64,000 nucleotides of DNA, taken from NCBI RefSeq assembly GCF_003967515.1, contig NZ_BIFQ01000002.1:124001-188000 (forward strand). Direction: 5' to 3'. Made by a program: the position numbers and the translations under genes. Positions 18,337 to 26,714 of the stretch are shown in pieces; positions within the stretch are counted from its first letter, which is position 1, and each line of letters opens with the position of its first letter. This DNA is from Dictyobacter aurantiacus (GTDB lineage Bacteria > Chloroflexota > Ktedonobacteria > Ktedonobacterales > Ktedonobacteraceae). The notes below the pieces were generated by a model, which was not told the origin of the DNA, did no database searches, and saw nothing but the letters and a program-made list of their open reading frames with translations.

Positions 18337-19317
18337 CTATGCACTCGCCTTTTTATACAGGGTGTACCAGGTGTCGTCATAGTAGGGCGAGAACATGTGC
18401 CCCGGCATCCGGCTGCTGATGAAGTCGTTATGGCCGTTGAGATACCATGCGTCGCCGATCTTGATGAACCAGGGACCTCCACTGGAGCCACCATTCATAT
18501 TGCAAGGGATAGAGACCACATTGCCCTCACCGAAGCGCCAGCTTGTGCCCGATCCACCTTCGCACGATTGCCTGGTCTGACCATCGAATGGAGGCATGGC
18601 GGGATATCCATAGGCGTAGAAGACCTGGTCGACGGACTGGTTATACGCCCAGCCCGCACCTCCGACAACATCGGTCAGCAGACCCTGATTATTCGCGGCC
18701 ACGATGGCCATGCCAAAGTCATAATGAAAATTATTTGGCTTCGCGTCGATCCATTCAGAAGGAACCTCCAGATCGTGCGCGGCCCAGCAACCATACGGCG
18801 TATTGCCGTTATCATATTGAGGACAGAAGATGACATTTTGCATCCACTCGCCATACTGGTAAAAACAGTGGCCGGCCGTGTCGACAACGCTGCGGTTGCG
18901 GCTCGTGACGGCGGTACCACTGCACGACATGTTCTGGCCGGCGTTGTTCGTGAAGAAGACCTTTCCCACAGTCGAGAGGGGATACGAAAGGCCCGCATCA
19001 CGTGGAGGTTGTCCCTGCTGGAGAGTTGCTTTGCCTTGACGTGTGGCCGTACTTTTTTCCAGGATCTGACTGGAAACCGTGCCGCTTTGGACATCATCTT
19101 CCGTGGCGTTGCGCATCGCTGCTACTGTCCAGTGCTGAACAGCCGCGTCGGACGTCGTATCGATGTGATGGTCAACGATCGAGTCTGAGGAAGGGAATAC
19201 CCAGGAATAGAGATCAGGTCCAAATACCACCAGATACACCACGTAGGCACAGGCAAGAACGCTCAGAAAGCTCCGCTCAACCAGCAATGGATGGATGCGC
19301 CTGGGCTGTTGCGACAT
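18337..19317 (-). CDS. Trypsin-like serine protease, secreted or membrane-anchored
   Basis: 326 residues of the S1 peptidase fold. A hydrophobic segment at about 17-40 exports it. The triad is visible: His in DTAGHC, Asp in HYDFGMA and Ser in GGSSGGPW. Between anchor and catalytic domain is a pro-region containing the HWTVAAMRNA motif, of the W-T-x-x-M-R-x-A type seen in pro-regions of related actinobacterial proteases. The small gene immediately upstream carries the same motif. The pair is probably one operon (30 bp apart). Confidence 0.85.
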   Translation of the reverse strand: MSQQPRRIHPLLVERSFLSVLACAYVVYLVVFGPDLYSWVFPSSDSIVDHHIDTTSDAAVQHWTVAAMRNATEDDVQSGTVSSQILEKSTATRQGKATLQQGQPPRDAGLSYPLSTVGKVFFTNNAGQNMSCSGTAVTSRNRSVVDTAGHCFYQYGEWMQNVIFCPQYDNGNTPYGCWAAHDLEVPSEWIDAKPNNFHYDFGMAIVAANNQGLLTDVVGGAGWAYNQSVDQVFYAYGYPAMPPFDGQTRQSCEGGSGTSWRFGEGNVVSIPCNMNGGSSGGPWFIKIGDAWYLNGHNDFISSRMPGHMFSPYYDDTWYTLYKKASA

Positions 19318-19347
19318 GATACCTTGTTCTCTCTTTCATCACGCCCG

Positions 19348-19590
19348 CTACGAACGAGGCGTCTTGGGATGATGTTTATCCTGGCCGAGAGCATCGACCT
19401 TCGGCATTGTGGCAGGCTGCGCCTGGCGCATTTTGTCAGCGGTCCAATAATCCCGAACCGTATCAGGCGAGGTTGATATAGAATGCCGTGCAGTCTTTTT
19501 GGCAGCGCCTGGTTTCGTCAGGCGCCTCCAGGCGACCAGCACGCCAAGAAGAATGGTGCCAAGTAAGGACACCCGGATAAACCGAGACAT
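19348..19590 (-). CDS. Small anchored protein with a protease pro-region motif
   Basis: 80 residues: an N-terminal membrane segment (RVSLLGTILLGVLVAW), a basic linker, then RDYWTADKMRQAQPA and a polar tail. GAAGGAAG precedes ATG 19590 at good distance; the frame also runs 16 codons further upstream. The YWTADKMRQAQP stretch matches the pro-region motif of the adjacent protease, so it may be a separate chaperone, inhibitor or decoy pro-peptide (inference). No family recognised. Confidence 0.65.
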   Translation of the reverse strand: MSRFIRVSLLGTILLGVLVAWRRLTKPGAAKKTARHSISTSPDTVRDYWTADKMRQAQPATMPKVDALGQDKHHPKTPRS

Positions 19591-19809
19591 GATGCTTCCT
19601 TCTTTCAAAAAGAAAGTCCTTATGAATCGCATGCGCATGCAGGCAATCCCAACAATGACTTCCAGGAAAAGCGTTTTGCTCGAGAATAGGAATATAAGTC
19701 ATTACATATAAGTATACCAGCATTCGCTGATTTAAAGAAGCCCTCCAGCCAAAAATCATACTCTGCAGGAAGCATCTTGCTGGTCATCATAGAGATCTGC
19801 TCAGGAGAG

Positions 19810-20781
19810 CTAGCTCTGTGCATCGGCAAGGTGCTCAGCTAGCGGCAAAGCACGCGCGGCACGAGCTGCCCATAGAGAAGGCTCGGATACAATCTCTATC
19901 CGAGCCAACGGGGTGCGTTCACGGATGTGATCCAGCACGCGCTCACGATAGGGGATCTCGTGGACAAACAGGCCTCCAACAAGTGCCAGCGGCACACCCT
20001 GGCGGGAAAAATCCAGGCGCGAGCAGACCGCGTTGCAGGTGCAGGCCAGTTCATAGGCGTTGCGCTCTATAATGTCCTGCGCTATCTCGTCCCCCGCTCG
20101 GGCTACCTCAAACACGATACGCGAGAGGCGCGCTACATTAGCTCTACCGGCCTGCGCGTACACCCGGCTGATAACCTCTTCAGCTCGGCTCAAGTTCCAC
20201 TCATGCAAAATGGCATCCAGCAGGGATGTCGGCTGACCACGACCATCGGCGAATTGCAGCGCGGCAACCAATGCATTCTGTCCTATGGTATAACCACTGC
20301 CTTCGTTCCCCAATAGATACCCCCAGCCACCGGCCCGCGCCTTGCGTCCTTCCGTGTTACGTCCCAGCACGATCGAGCCAGTTCCAGCAATGATGGCCAC
20401 ACCAACCCGCTGCTCCAGTGCGCATAGACCCAGTTCCGCATCGTTCGTGATATGGATCACCTCAGCGCATGAACTCAGCGCAGGCAGCAGCGCATCAATA
20501 TGCTCCTGTCGCGCCACACCGGCTATGCCTAGCCAGGCTTTTCCGATCGGCAACGAACAGCCAGCTGTCCGCGCCGCTGCTTCGATCGCTTCACGCATGC
20601 GTTGCGTCGCCACCTCCAGTCCAACCTGCGTAAAATTGGAACCTTCAGCCAGGCCATGTCCGACCTCCTGTCCTTCGGGGTCAACAATAGTGGCGTACGT
20701 TTTGCTACCACCGCTATCCAGGCCGAGGAAGAAATCATGCGCTATCTCTTTGCCAGAGATCTGCTTCTGTGGAGGAACCAT
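19810..20781 (-). CDS. BadF/BadG-type ATPase, N-acetylglucosamine kinase-like
   Basis: 323 residues of the ASKHA (actin/hexokinase-like) fold. The phosphate-1 loop GLDSGGSKT is at the N terminus, the second phosphate loop GTGSIVLGR near residue 112 and the sugar-kinase segment GGWGYLLGNEGSGYTIG near 127. These match eukaryotic-like GlcNAc kinases and glucosamine kinases; phosphorylation of an amino sugar in the cytoplasm is likely. Start ATG 20781 has AGAAAGG 6 nt upstream; the frame extends 17 codons further without one. It is monocistronic. Confidence 0.8.
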   Translation of the reverse strand: MVPPQKQISGKEIAHDFFLGLDSGGSKTYATIVDPEGQEVGHGLAEGSNFTQVGLEVATQRMREAIEAAARTAGCSLPIGKAWLGIAGVARQEHIDALLPALSSCAEVIHITNDAELGLCALEQRVGVAIIAGTGSIVLGRNTEGRKARAGGWGYLLGNEGSGYTIGQNALVAALQFADGRGQPTSLLDAILHEWNLSRAEEVISRVYAQAGRANVARLSRIVFEVARAGDEIAQDIIERNAYELACTCNAVCSRLDFSRQGVPLALVGGLFVHEIPYRERVLDHIRERTPLARIEIVSEPSLWAARAARALPLAEHLADAQS

Positions 20782-21000
20782 ACGAAACCTTTCTAGCACG
20801 AGAATCACGCTTGTGCACCAGCTCTTGTTCAACTATTCTTTAATATGCAGCTGGGCACGAGTTGTGCCACCACCCCTTGCCAGCACACATATACATAACG
20901 TATGCTATTGGCAGCAATGAGCAAACAATTTACGCCTTATGCAAAAAGGAGGAGCGTGCCCTCTTCGCCTGGATGCGAGAGCCCTGGCACGCATTCATGC

Positions 21001-21876
21001 ATGAAACAGATATATCAACCGATGCACGGCAAAATTTGCCTGGTGACCGGCGCGACTTCAGGGATTGGCAAAGCTACAGCTATCGGACTGGCGAGACAAG
21101 GAGCAACGGTGGTCATCGTTGCGCGCAATCAGACCAAAGGCGAGGCGGCACGCCAGGAGATCCAGGTCACTAGCGGGAATACCGCGGTCGACCTCTTGCT
21201 CGCTGATCTCTCATCCCAGGCATCCGTTCATCAACTGGCCGCCACTTTTCTGGAGCGCTATGAGCATCTGCACGTCCTCATTAACAACGCAGGCGTCTTT
21301 CTGACGAAACGAACCCTCACAGTAGATCATCTGGAAATGACCTTCGCGGTCAATCATCTGGCCCCCTTTCTGCTCACACAGCTGCTGCTTGAGCGCTTGA
21401 AAGCCAGCGCATCGGCGCGGATTGTGAATGTCTGTTCAGGCGCGCACTATACAGCCCATCTCCAGATGCAGGATCTGCAATTGCAGCAGGGCTACAATGT
21501 CTGGCGCGCCTATGCGCAATCAAAACTCGCCATGCTCTTATGCTCATATAAGCTGGCGCGCCAGTTAGAGGGCAGCGGCGTAACGCTTAATTGCCTCAAT
21601 CCCGGCTTCGTATTCACCAACATGGGCATGTCTAACGTCGGACCCCGCGCGCAGTCGGTGGCGAAGGCAATACTATCATGCCTGGGCTCCAGCCCGGAAA
21701 AGGGCGCCCTCACCTCTCTCTACCTGGCTATGTCGCCCGAGGTTGAGCAGGTCACGGGAAAATATTTTGATAAGCTGGTCCCGAAACGAACATCTAAAGA
21801 ATCGTATGACCAGGCATTACAAGAGCAGGTGTGGGCAGCAAGCATGCAACTGGTTAAGCTGCCCATGGAGGCCTGA
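21001..21876 (+). CDS. Short-chain dehydrogenase (retinol dehydrogenase-like)
   Basis: About 290 residues with the SDR cofactor motif TGATSGIG, the NNAG structural motif and the active-site YAQSK; the Ser partner lies in NVCSGAHY. The QSK version and the long C-terminal part fit the eukaryotic-style RDH/WW-domain oxidoreductase group. The frame opens at 20902, but residues before MKQIYQPMHGK are not SDR-like, so I start at 21001; the ATG at 21022 is also possible and none has a strong ribosome site. It converges on the next gene with 5 bp between. Confidence 0.8.
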   Translation: MKQIYQPMHGKICLVTGATSGIGKATAIGLARQGATVVIVARNQTKGEAARQEIQVTSGNTAVDLLLADLSSQASVHQLAATFLERYEHLHVLINNAGVFLTKRTLTVDHLEMTFAVNHLAPFLLTQLLLERLKASASARIVNVCSGAHYTAHLQMQDLQLQQGYNVWRAYAQSKLAMLLCSYKLARQLEGSGVTLNCLNPGFVFTNMGMSNVGPRAQSVAKAILSCLGSSPEKGALTSLYLAMSPEVEQVTGKYFDKLVPKRTSKESYDQALQEQVWAASMQLVKLPMEA

Positions 21877-21881
21877 TAACG

Positions 21882-22928
21882 CTAACCCTCCTGACTATTG
21901 GGCAGGATCAACGTTTTGACGCCTTCACCGCGCCGTACCAGGCTGAGCGCCCGCTCAATGTCTGTTAGCGGCAGGGCCGCCGTCAATATGGCCTGGGTAT
22001 CGATCACGCCTGCGTTGATAAGATCGAGCGCCGCTTGAAACGAGAACAGCACCGCCATCGAACCCACGATGGTGATCTCCTCATTGTAGATGCGAAATGG
22101 TGAAAGAGAGACGCGGGCCTCGTGCGGCGCCACGCCGAACATCATAAATTTGCCGCCGCGCTTGACCGCCATGAATGCCTGCTCGATCGCTACCGCCACC
22201 CCGGTTGCGTCAATGACACAGTGGAAGCCGCCTGGCTCTTCCTTGATGACCTGCTGAATACTGGTGTAGGTGTGGGTCGCCCCCAACTGCTCCGCCCTCG
22301 CCAGGCGCTTCTCATTGGTATCCACCACCGTGATCCGCGAGGCGCCTCCTCGTCGTGCCAGTTGCAAGAGCAGCAATCCCATCGTTCCCGCACCCACAAT
22401 CAGAAACGTATCACCCGATCTGGGTTGAAGACTATGCATGCCATGCACGGCACAGGAGACCGGCTCGATCAGCGCCGCCTCGCGCAGTGAAAGCGTATCG
22501 GGCAACAGATACGCTTTCGAGACCGGCACGGTCACGTATTCAGCCAGGGCTCCGTTGCGCGTAACCCCTAAGGCCTCGTAGTGCAGGCACAGATTTTCAT
22601 GACCTGTGCGGCACTGCTCACAGTGGCCACAGGGAAGATTCGGCTCGATCGCTACCCTGCTCCCGACCTTCACGCCCGTCTTCTCCCCGGCCTCGTTCAT
22701 CTGCGCGACATTACTTCCAAGCGCCACCACCTCACCAGCGAACTCGTGACCGGGCACAAGCGGGTAACGGGCCAGAGGAGAATCACCATCAATAAGATGC
22801 AGATCGGTCCCACAAAGGCCACAGGCTCCTACCCGTATCAACAATTCATCTGGCAATGGAACGGGATCTGGCACCTCTCCAACACGAATGTTGCCAGGTG
22901 TGTCGATGATTACGGCTCGCATATTCAA
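21882..22928 (-). CDS. Zinc-dependent medium-chain dehydrogenase (polyol/threonine type)
   Basis: 348 residues of the MDR superfamily. Catalytic zinc ligands Cys in GLCGTDLH and the GHEFAGEV His-Glu pair, the structural-zinc loop CGHCEQCRTGHENLC and the NAD-binding GAGTMGLLLLQLA segment are present. The likely reaction is oxidation of a secondary alcohol of a sugar or polyol. It lies downstream of the two ABC permeases on the same strand (42 bp), so it probably metabolises the imported substrate. Confidence 0.88.
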   Translation of the reverse strand: MNMRAVIIDTPGNIRVGEVPDPVPLPDELLIRVGACGLCGTDLHLIDGDSPLARYPLVPGHEFAGEVVALGSNVAQMNEAGEKTGVKVGSRVAIEPNLPCGHCEQCRTGHENLCLHYEALGVTRNGALAEYVTVPVSKAYLLPDTLSLREAALIEPVSCAVHGMHSLQPRSGDTFLIVGAGTMGLLLLQLARRGGASRITVVDTNEKRLARAEQLGATHTYTSIQQVIKEEPGGFHCVIDATGVAVAIEQAFMAVKRGGKFMMFGVAPHEARVSLSPFRIYNEEITIVGSMAVLFSFQAALDLINAGVIDTQAILTAALPLTDIERALSLVRRGEGVKTLILPNSQEG

Positions 22929-22970
22929 CCTCTCTATTTCCAGTTACAACAATCAAGTTTGTCTATTATA

Positions 22971-23795
22971 TTACTTCAACGCCCCACCTGTCATACCACG
23001 TACCAGGTGGCGCTGCGCATACATTCCCAGTATCACCGGCACGAGAATAATGCCCGTGGCCAAAGCCGAGATTTTGGCCAGAAACAAATCTTGATTGCTG
23101 GAGAAAACAGCTACCATGACCGGCAACGTGGGCGATTGTGTGTAGGTTAACGTTGTGGCGAAGAAGAAGTCATTCCAGGCGAAAATGATGGCCAGCAGCG
23201 CCGCCGCCACCAGGCCTGGGGCGGCCATCGGAATGACGATGTTCACAATGGTACCGATGGTACCATTACCATCCAGCCAGGCGCTTTCTAACACTTCCTT
23301 CGGTAAATCCAGAAAGTATGAGCGAGCCATCCAGATAATCAATGGCAGATTCATCGCCGTGTAGACGATAATCAGGGTGAACAGGTTATCAAGTAGATTC
23401 AGACGTGAGACGATCACATACAATGGAATCAGGATGGCGGCAAACGGCATGAAACGCGTCGAGAGCACAAAGAAGAGCATGTCGTTTGAGGATTTTTTGC
23501 GCATCTGAAATACCATGCAGTAGGCGGCGGGAATGCCAAGCAGCATCGCGATGGCTGTTGACACCAGAGATGCGACGACACTATTAAACAGATAGGCGCT
23601 AAACCCACCGTTGATGGCGATCATGAATTGATCCAGCGTTGGACGAAAAATAAGTTCAGGTGCCGAGGTGTAGGCATCCGCTTCCTGCTTGAAGCCGGTA
23701 ATCACCATCCAGATCACAGGAAAAATCATGAGGAACACCAGTATATAGGTGATGACGGTCCAGAATAGCCGCGACCATTTTTTCATTGCTACCAT
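22971..23795 (-). CDS. Carbohydrate ABC transporter permease (MalG-like)
   Basis: 274 residues with six membrane helices. The EAA loop that contacts the ATPase reads ESAWLDGNGTIGTIVNIVIPMAAPG near residue 185. Start ATG 23795 follows GGAAAGGGGG and lies 4 bp after the upstream permease stop, so the two are coupled. It forms the inner-membrane channel with the MalF-like partner. No ATPase gene is in the cluster; such importers often share an MsmK-type ATPase encoded elsewhere. Confidence 0.9.
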   Translation of the reverse strand: MVAMKKWSRLFWTVITYILVFLMIFPVIWMVITGFKQEADAYTSAPELIFRPTLDQFMIAINGGFSAYLFNSVVASLVSTAIAMLLGIPAAYCMVFQMRKKSSNDMLFFVLSTRFMPFAAILIPLYVIVSRLNLLDNLFTLIIVYTAMNLPLIIWMARSYFLDLPKEVLESAWLDGNGTIGTIVNIVIPMAAPGLVAAALLAIIFAWNDFFFATTLTYTQSPTLPVMVAVFSSNQDLFLAKISALATGIILVPVILGMYAQRHLVRGMTGGALK

Positions 23796-23799
23796 TCCG

Positions 23800-24768
23800 C
23801 TACCCCCTTTCCTCAGCAGTATTATCCGCCGTGAAGTGCAACATTCCTCTGGCGGCCAGAATCGCGATGACAACGCCAATCACACCCAGCGCCGCCGCCT
23901 GCCCGATCTGCCAGGAACTGAAGGCGGTCTTATAGGTATAGTAGGGCAGTGTATTGGTGGCAACTCCCGGTCCTCCACCGGTCGTCAGGTAGATCTCTCC
24001 AAAGGTCTGAAAGATAAAGATGGTTCCAAACAAAAGAGCGACTTCGTAGGAGCGCCGCAGCATAGGGAAGATGATACCCCAGAATGTCATCCAGGACCCA
24101 CTGCCATCTACCCGCGCGGCTTCGATGACCTCTTCAGGAATGGATTGCAGACCCGCCAGCAGGACAAGCATCACAAAGGGGGTCCACTCCCAGGCCACGA
24201 TACAGGTGACGCTCTCCAGAGGAAAAGCAGAGAACCAGGGCACCGCTGGCAGGCCAATCGTATGCAATCCCCAATCGATGATGCCGAAGGTTGGACTGAG
24301 CATCAGATTTTTCCAGATCAAAGCCATCACCGATGGGGTTACCAGAAACGGTGTCGTGACCAGCGCACGCAATACGTTTTTGCCCCCGATTGGCCGGTTG
24401 AGCAGTAGGGCCAGCACTGTTCCCACAACGATAGCCAGGGCGATGGCCCCAAATACCAGTTCTATGGTATGCCCGATCACGGGCCAGAATGATGGATCAC
24501 TTACGAACTCGTTCACATAGTTGGCGAGACCGACGAATGGGAATCCCAGTTCTGGCTGCAGCAGGTTCCAGGAATGAAGGCTAAACCAGAGGGCAAGGAC
24601 AAATGGGATCTGGGTCATGATAAGCATAAAGAGAAACGCCGGAATGTGCAGCCATGTGATTCTTCGTCTGACTGAAGGGGTGGGAGGAGAAACCCCTGCT
24701 CGCACGTGCGATGATATCCTGTTCTCTCCCTGTTTGCCACGCCGTATGGCAAGAGACATCCAATTCAT
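23800..24768 (-). CDS. Carbohydrate ABC transporter permease (MalF-like)
   Basis: 322 residues with a 35-residue basic N terminus and six helices; the EAA motif reads EAARVDGSGSWMTFWGIIFPML. GGGAAGG lies upstream of the ATG. It is the second gene of the sugar-uptake operon, 126 bp after the binding protein. Confidence 0.9.
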   Translation of the reverse strand: MNWMSLAIRRGKQGENRISSHVRAGVSPPTPSVRRRITWLHIPAFLFMLIMTQIPFVLALWFSLHSWNLLQPELGFPFVGLANYVNEFVSDPSFWPVIGHTIELVFGAIALAIVVGTVLALLLNRPIGGKNVLRALVTTPFLVTPSVMALIWKNLMLSPTFGIIDWGLHTIGLPAVPWFSAFPLESVTCIVAWEWTPFVMLVLLAGLQSIPEEVIEAARVDGSGSWMTFWGIIFPMLRRSYEVALLFGTIFIFQTFGEIYLTTGGGPGVATNTLPYYTYKTAFSSWQIGQAAALGVIGVVIAILAARGMLHFTADNTAEERG

Positions 24769-24894
24769 AGCACCACCTTCCCTGTGATCACTCGATCTCT
24801 TACATCATCGTAGTACCTGTCGCGCCGGAGGAACCTTCCTGAGAAGGGAACACTCCCTCCGGCGCGGCAATCTGGCGATATCGTACCGCTACGA

Positions 24895-26280
24895 TTAATA
24901 TCCGGCGGTATTACTCTTATTGACCTGCGAGGAGAGCAGTTGGTCGGATTGCTGTAGTGCCTGGCTCACAGTCATTTTTCCGGCGATCACCGCTGAAATG
25001 TTTTCACTGACCTGCTGCCCTACCGATTCAAACTGTGGTATGCCCACATATTGAATGCCATGATAGGGGACAGGATTGGCCGTCGGCTGGTCTGGCGTCG
25101 CCGTGTTGATCGAGTCGAGCGCGATCTGGGCAAAGGGCGCGGCCTTCTGGTAGTTGGGATTCTGATAGATAGAGGTACGTGTACCGGGGGGAACGTTGGC
25201 CCAGCCAAAGGTTTTTCCGGCCAGGGTCAGATACTGCGGGCTCGTCGCCCAGGTGATAAATTGGAAGGCGGCATCCTTATGTTGGCTGCTCTTGACGAGA
25301 CCCAGCGACCAGGCCCACAGCCAGCGGCTACCATTGGTGGTGACCTTTGTTGGCGCATAGGCATAGCCAACCTGCCCGGCGACCTTGGACTGAGAAGGGG
25401 TCTCCAGCACGCCCGCCAGAGAGGTCGCGTCATAGTACATCGCGGCTTTGCCCTGTGACATCAGGCTCAAGCACTCCTGCCAGCCTGAGGTTGATGCGCC
25501 CGGCTCACCATACTTCTGCAACAGGGTGACGTAATCCGTCACAGCCTGCTGAACGGCCGGTTTGGAAAGCTGCGGCTGCCAGTTGTTGTCGAACCAGCTC
25601 CCACCATAGGTGTTGATCATGGTATCAAGAGGAGCCATATTCATGCCCCACCCGGCCTGCCCGCGTAAGACAATGCCGGATACGCCGTGCGCGGGATCAT
25701 TGAGCTCCTGCGCGAACTGCTTGATCTGATCCCAGGTGGGATGTTCTGGCATGGTGAGATGGTGTTGAGCAAAAATCTGCTTGTTATACATCATCATGCT
25801 ACTCTCACCATAAAAGGGCACCGCGTAGGGATGCTTCTGATAGGAGAGGGAGGACATAATGGGCTTGAGCAGATCATCATAGTTGTAACTGCTCTTATCC
25901 TGCGCCGACATTTTGCCAAAATAGGGTGAGAGGTCATCTAACCAGCCATTATGCGCCCAGATAGGGGTCTCATAACTTCCAATGGTGGCGATGTCAAACT
26001 TTCCAGCGTTGGTGGCGACATCTTGTGTCACCTTAGAACGCAGATCATTCTCTGGCAGCGTGACAAAGTTGATCTTGATGGTGGGGTGATCTTTCTCAAA
26101 AACCTGTTTGGTGAGTTGCTCCATCTGCACCATCTGTCCATTATTGACGGTGGCGACGGTAAGCGTGGTTGTATTCGATGAGGATGATGATGACTGGCTG
26201 GATGGAGCACATGCAACCAATCCGGCAAGAAGCAAGGTAAAACCCGTGAGTATAGTAATGATCCGTGGGATAACCTTCAT
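24895..26280 (-). CDS. Sugar-binding lipoprotein of an ABC transporter
   Basis: 461 residues of the bacterial extracellular solute-binding family 1. The signal peptide ends in a lipobox (LLAGLVAC), so the mature protein is lipid-anchored on the outer face of the membrane, and a Ser-rich linker follows. The start is ATG 26280 because GGAGGA lies 7 nt upstream; the frame runs on to 26370 without support. It is the first gene of the operon and is controlled from the palindrome-bearing region next to the divergent lacI-type gene. The ligand is probably a sugar or polyol. Confidence 0.9.
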   Translation of the reverse strand: MKVIPRIITILTGFTLLLAGLVACAPSSQSSSSSSNTTTLTVATVNNGQMVQMEQLTKQVFEKDHPTIKINFVTLPENDLRSKVTQDVATNAGKFDIATIGSYETPIWAHNGWLDDLSPYFGKMSAQDKSSYNYDDLLKPIMSSLSYQKHPYAVPFYGESSMMMYNKQIFAQHHLTMPEHPTWDQIKQFAQELNDPAHGVSGIVLRGQAGWGMNMAPLDTMINTYGGSWFDNNWQPQLSKPAVQQAVTDYVTLLQKYGEPGASTSGWQECLSLMSQGKAAMYYDATSLAGVLETPSQSKVAGQVGYAYAPTKVTTNGSRWLWAWSLGLVKSSQHKDAAFQFITWATSPQYLTLAGKTFGWANVPPGTRTSIYQNPNYQKAAPFAQIALDSINTATPDQPTANPVPYHGIQYVGIPQFESVGQQVSENISAVIAGKMTVSQALQQSDQLLSSQVNKSNTAGY

Positions 26281-26488
26281 TGTATATTCCTCCATGATCT
26301 GTCTGGACCACTCAAGACTGACGATGTCTGAGAAAAACTCAACACGGCATGTGTAGGAATTAGGGCGCAAACCAGGCTCGGGTCTTCTGGACGAGCGCTT
26401 CCTTTCTCTTCATTAAGAAAAATGTGCGCCAGAAAAAAATACAACGAGCTACGAGTAAAGGTTACTCTGTTTGAGAATGGTAGGTAGA
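26281..26488. other. Leader of the sugar ABC operon
   Basis: About 200 bp of leader between the palindrome and the binding-protein start. No coding frame or further hairpin stands out. Confidence 0.4.
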
Positions 26489-26540
26489 TATGGTATAGTC
26501 AGAAAAACGATTAGCTAATCGTTTTTCTGACTATACCATA
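26489..26540. promoter_or_regulatory. 52-bp perfect palindrome with LacI-type core
   Basis: Bases 26489-26514 are exactly the reverse complement of 26515-26540. The centre CGATTAGCTAATCG has the form of a LacI/GalR operator, and the divergent gene encodes a LacI-family repressor. The outer arms (TATGGTATAGTC on the left) are far longer than one operator needs; they may bind a second dimer or form a cruciform or transcript hairpin. Confidence 0.85.
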
Positions 26541-26624
26541 CAATATTTGCATTTGTCAAGGCGCGTTATATGAATTCCGTAGCTAGAGATGCTTTGCTCC
26601 TTGACAGGATGGGCTATCTATGAT

Positions 26625-26674
26625 ACGTTCACAATAGCTGCCAGCATAACGATTAGCTAGCGGCAGGTGAACGT
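26625..26674. promoter_or_regulatory. Second operator-like site before the LacI gene
   Basis: CGATTAGCTAGCG at 26650-26662 repeats the left half and centre of the big palindrome. It is framed by the inverted arms ACGTTCAC (26625-26632) and GTGAACGT (26667-26674) and CTGCC/GGCAG. Position, 40 bp before the repressor start, suggests autoregulation. A TTGACA lies at 26601-26606. Confidence 0.6.
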
Positions 26675-26714
26675 ACACCACTATGCATAACCAGCGAGAG
26701 GAGACCATATAGCG

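Noticed and set aside
18397..19188. 263-codon frame antisense to the serine protease
   Set aside because: It mirrors the codon structure of the real protease gene, which has a complete catalytic triad; no start site or family.
26489..26540. The 52-bp palindrome as a transcription terminator
   Set aside because: It lies between divergent genes, not behind one, has no terminal T-run, and its centre is a LacI-type operator.
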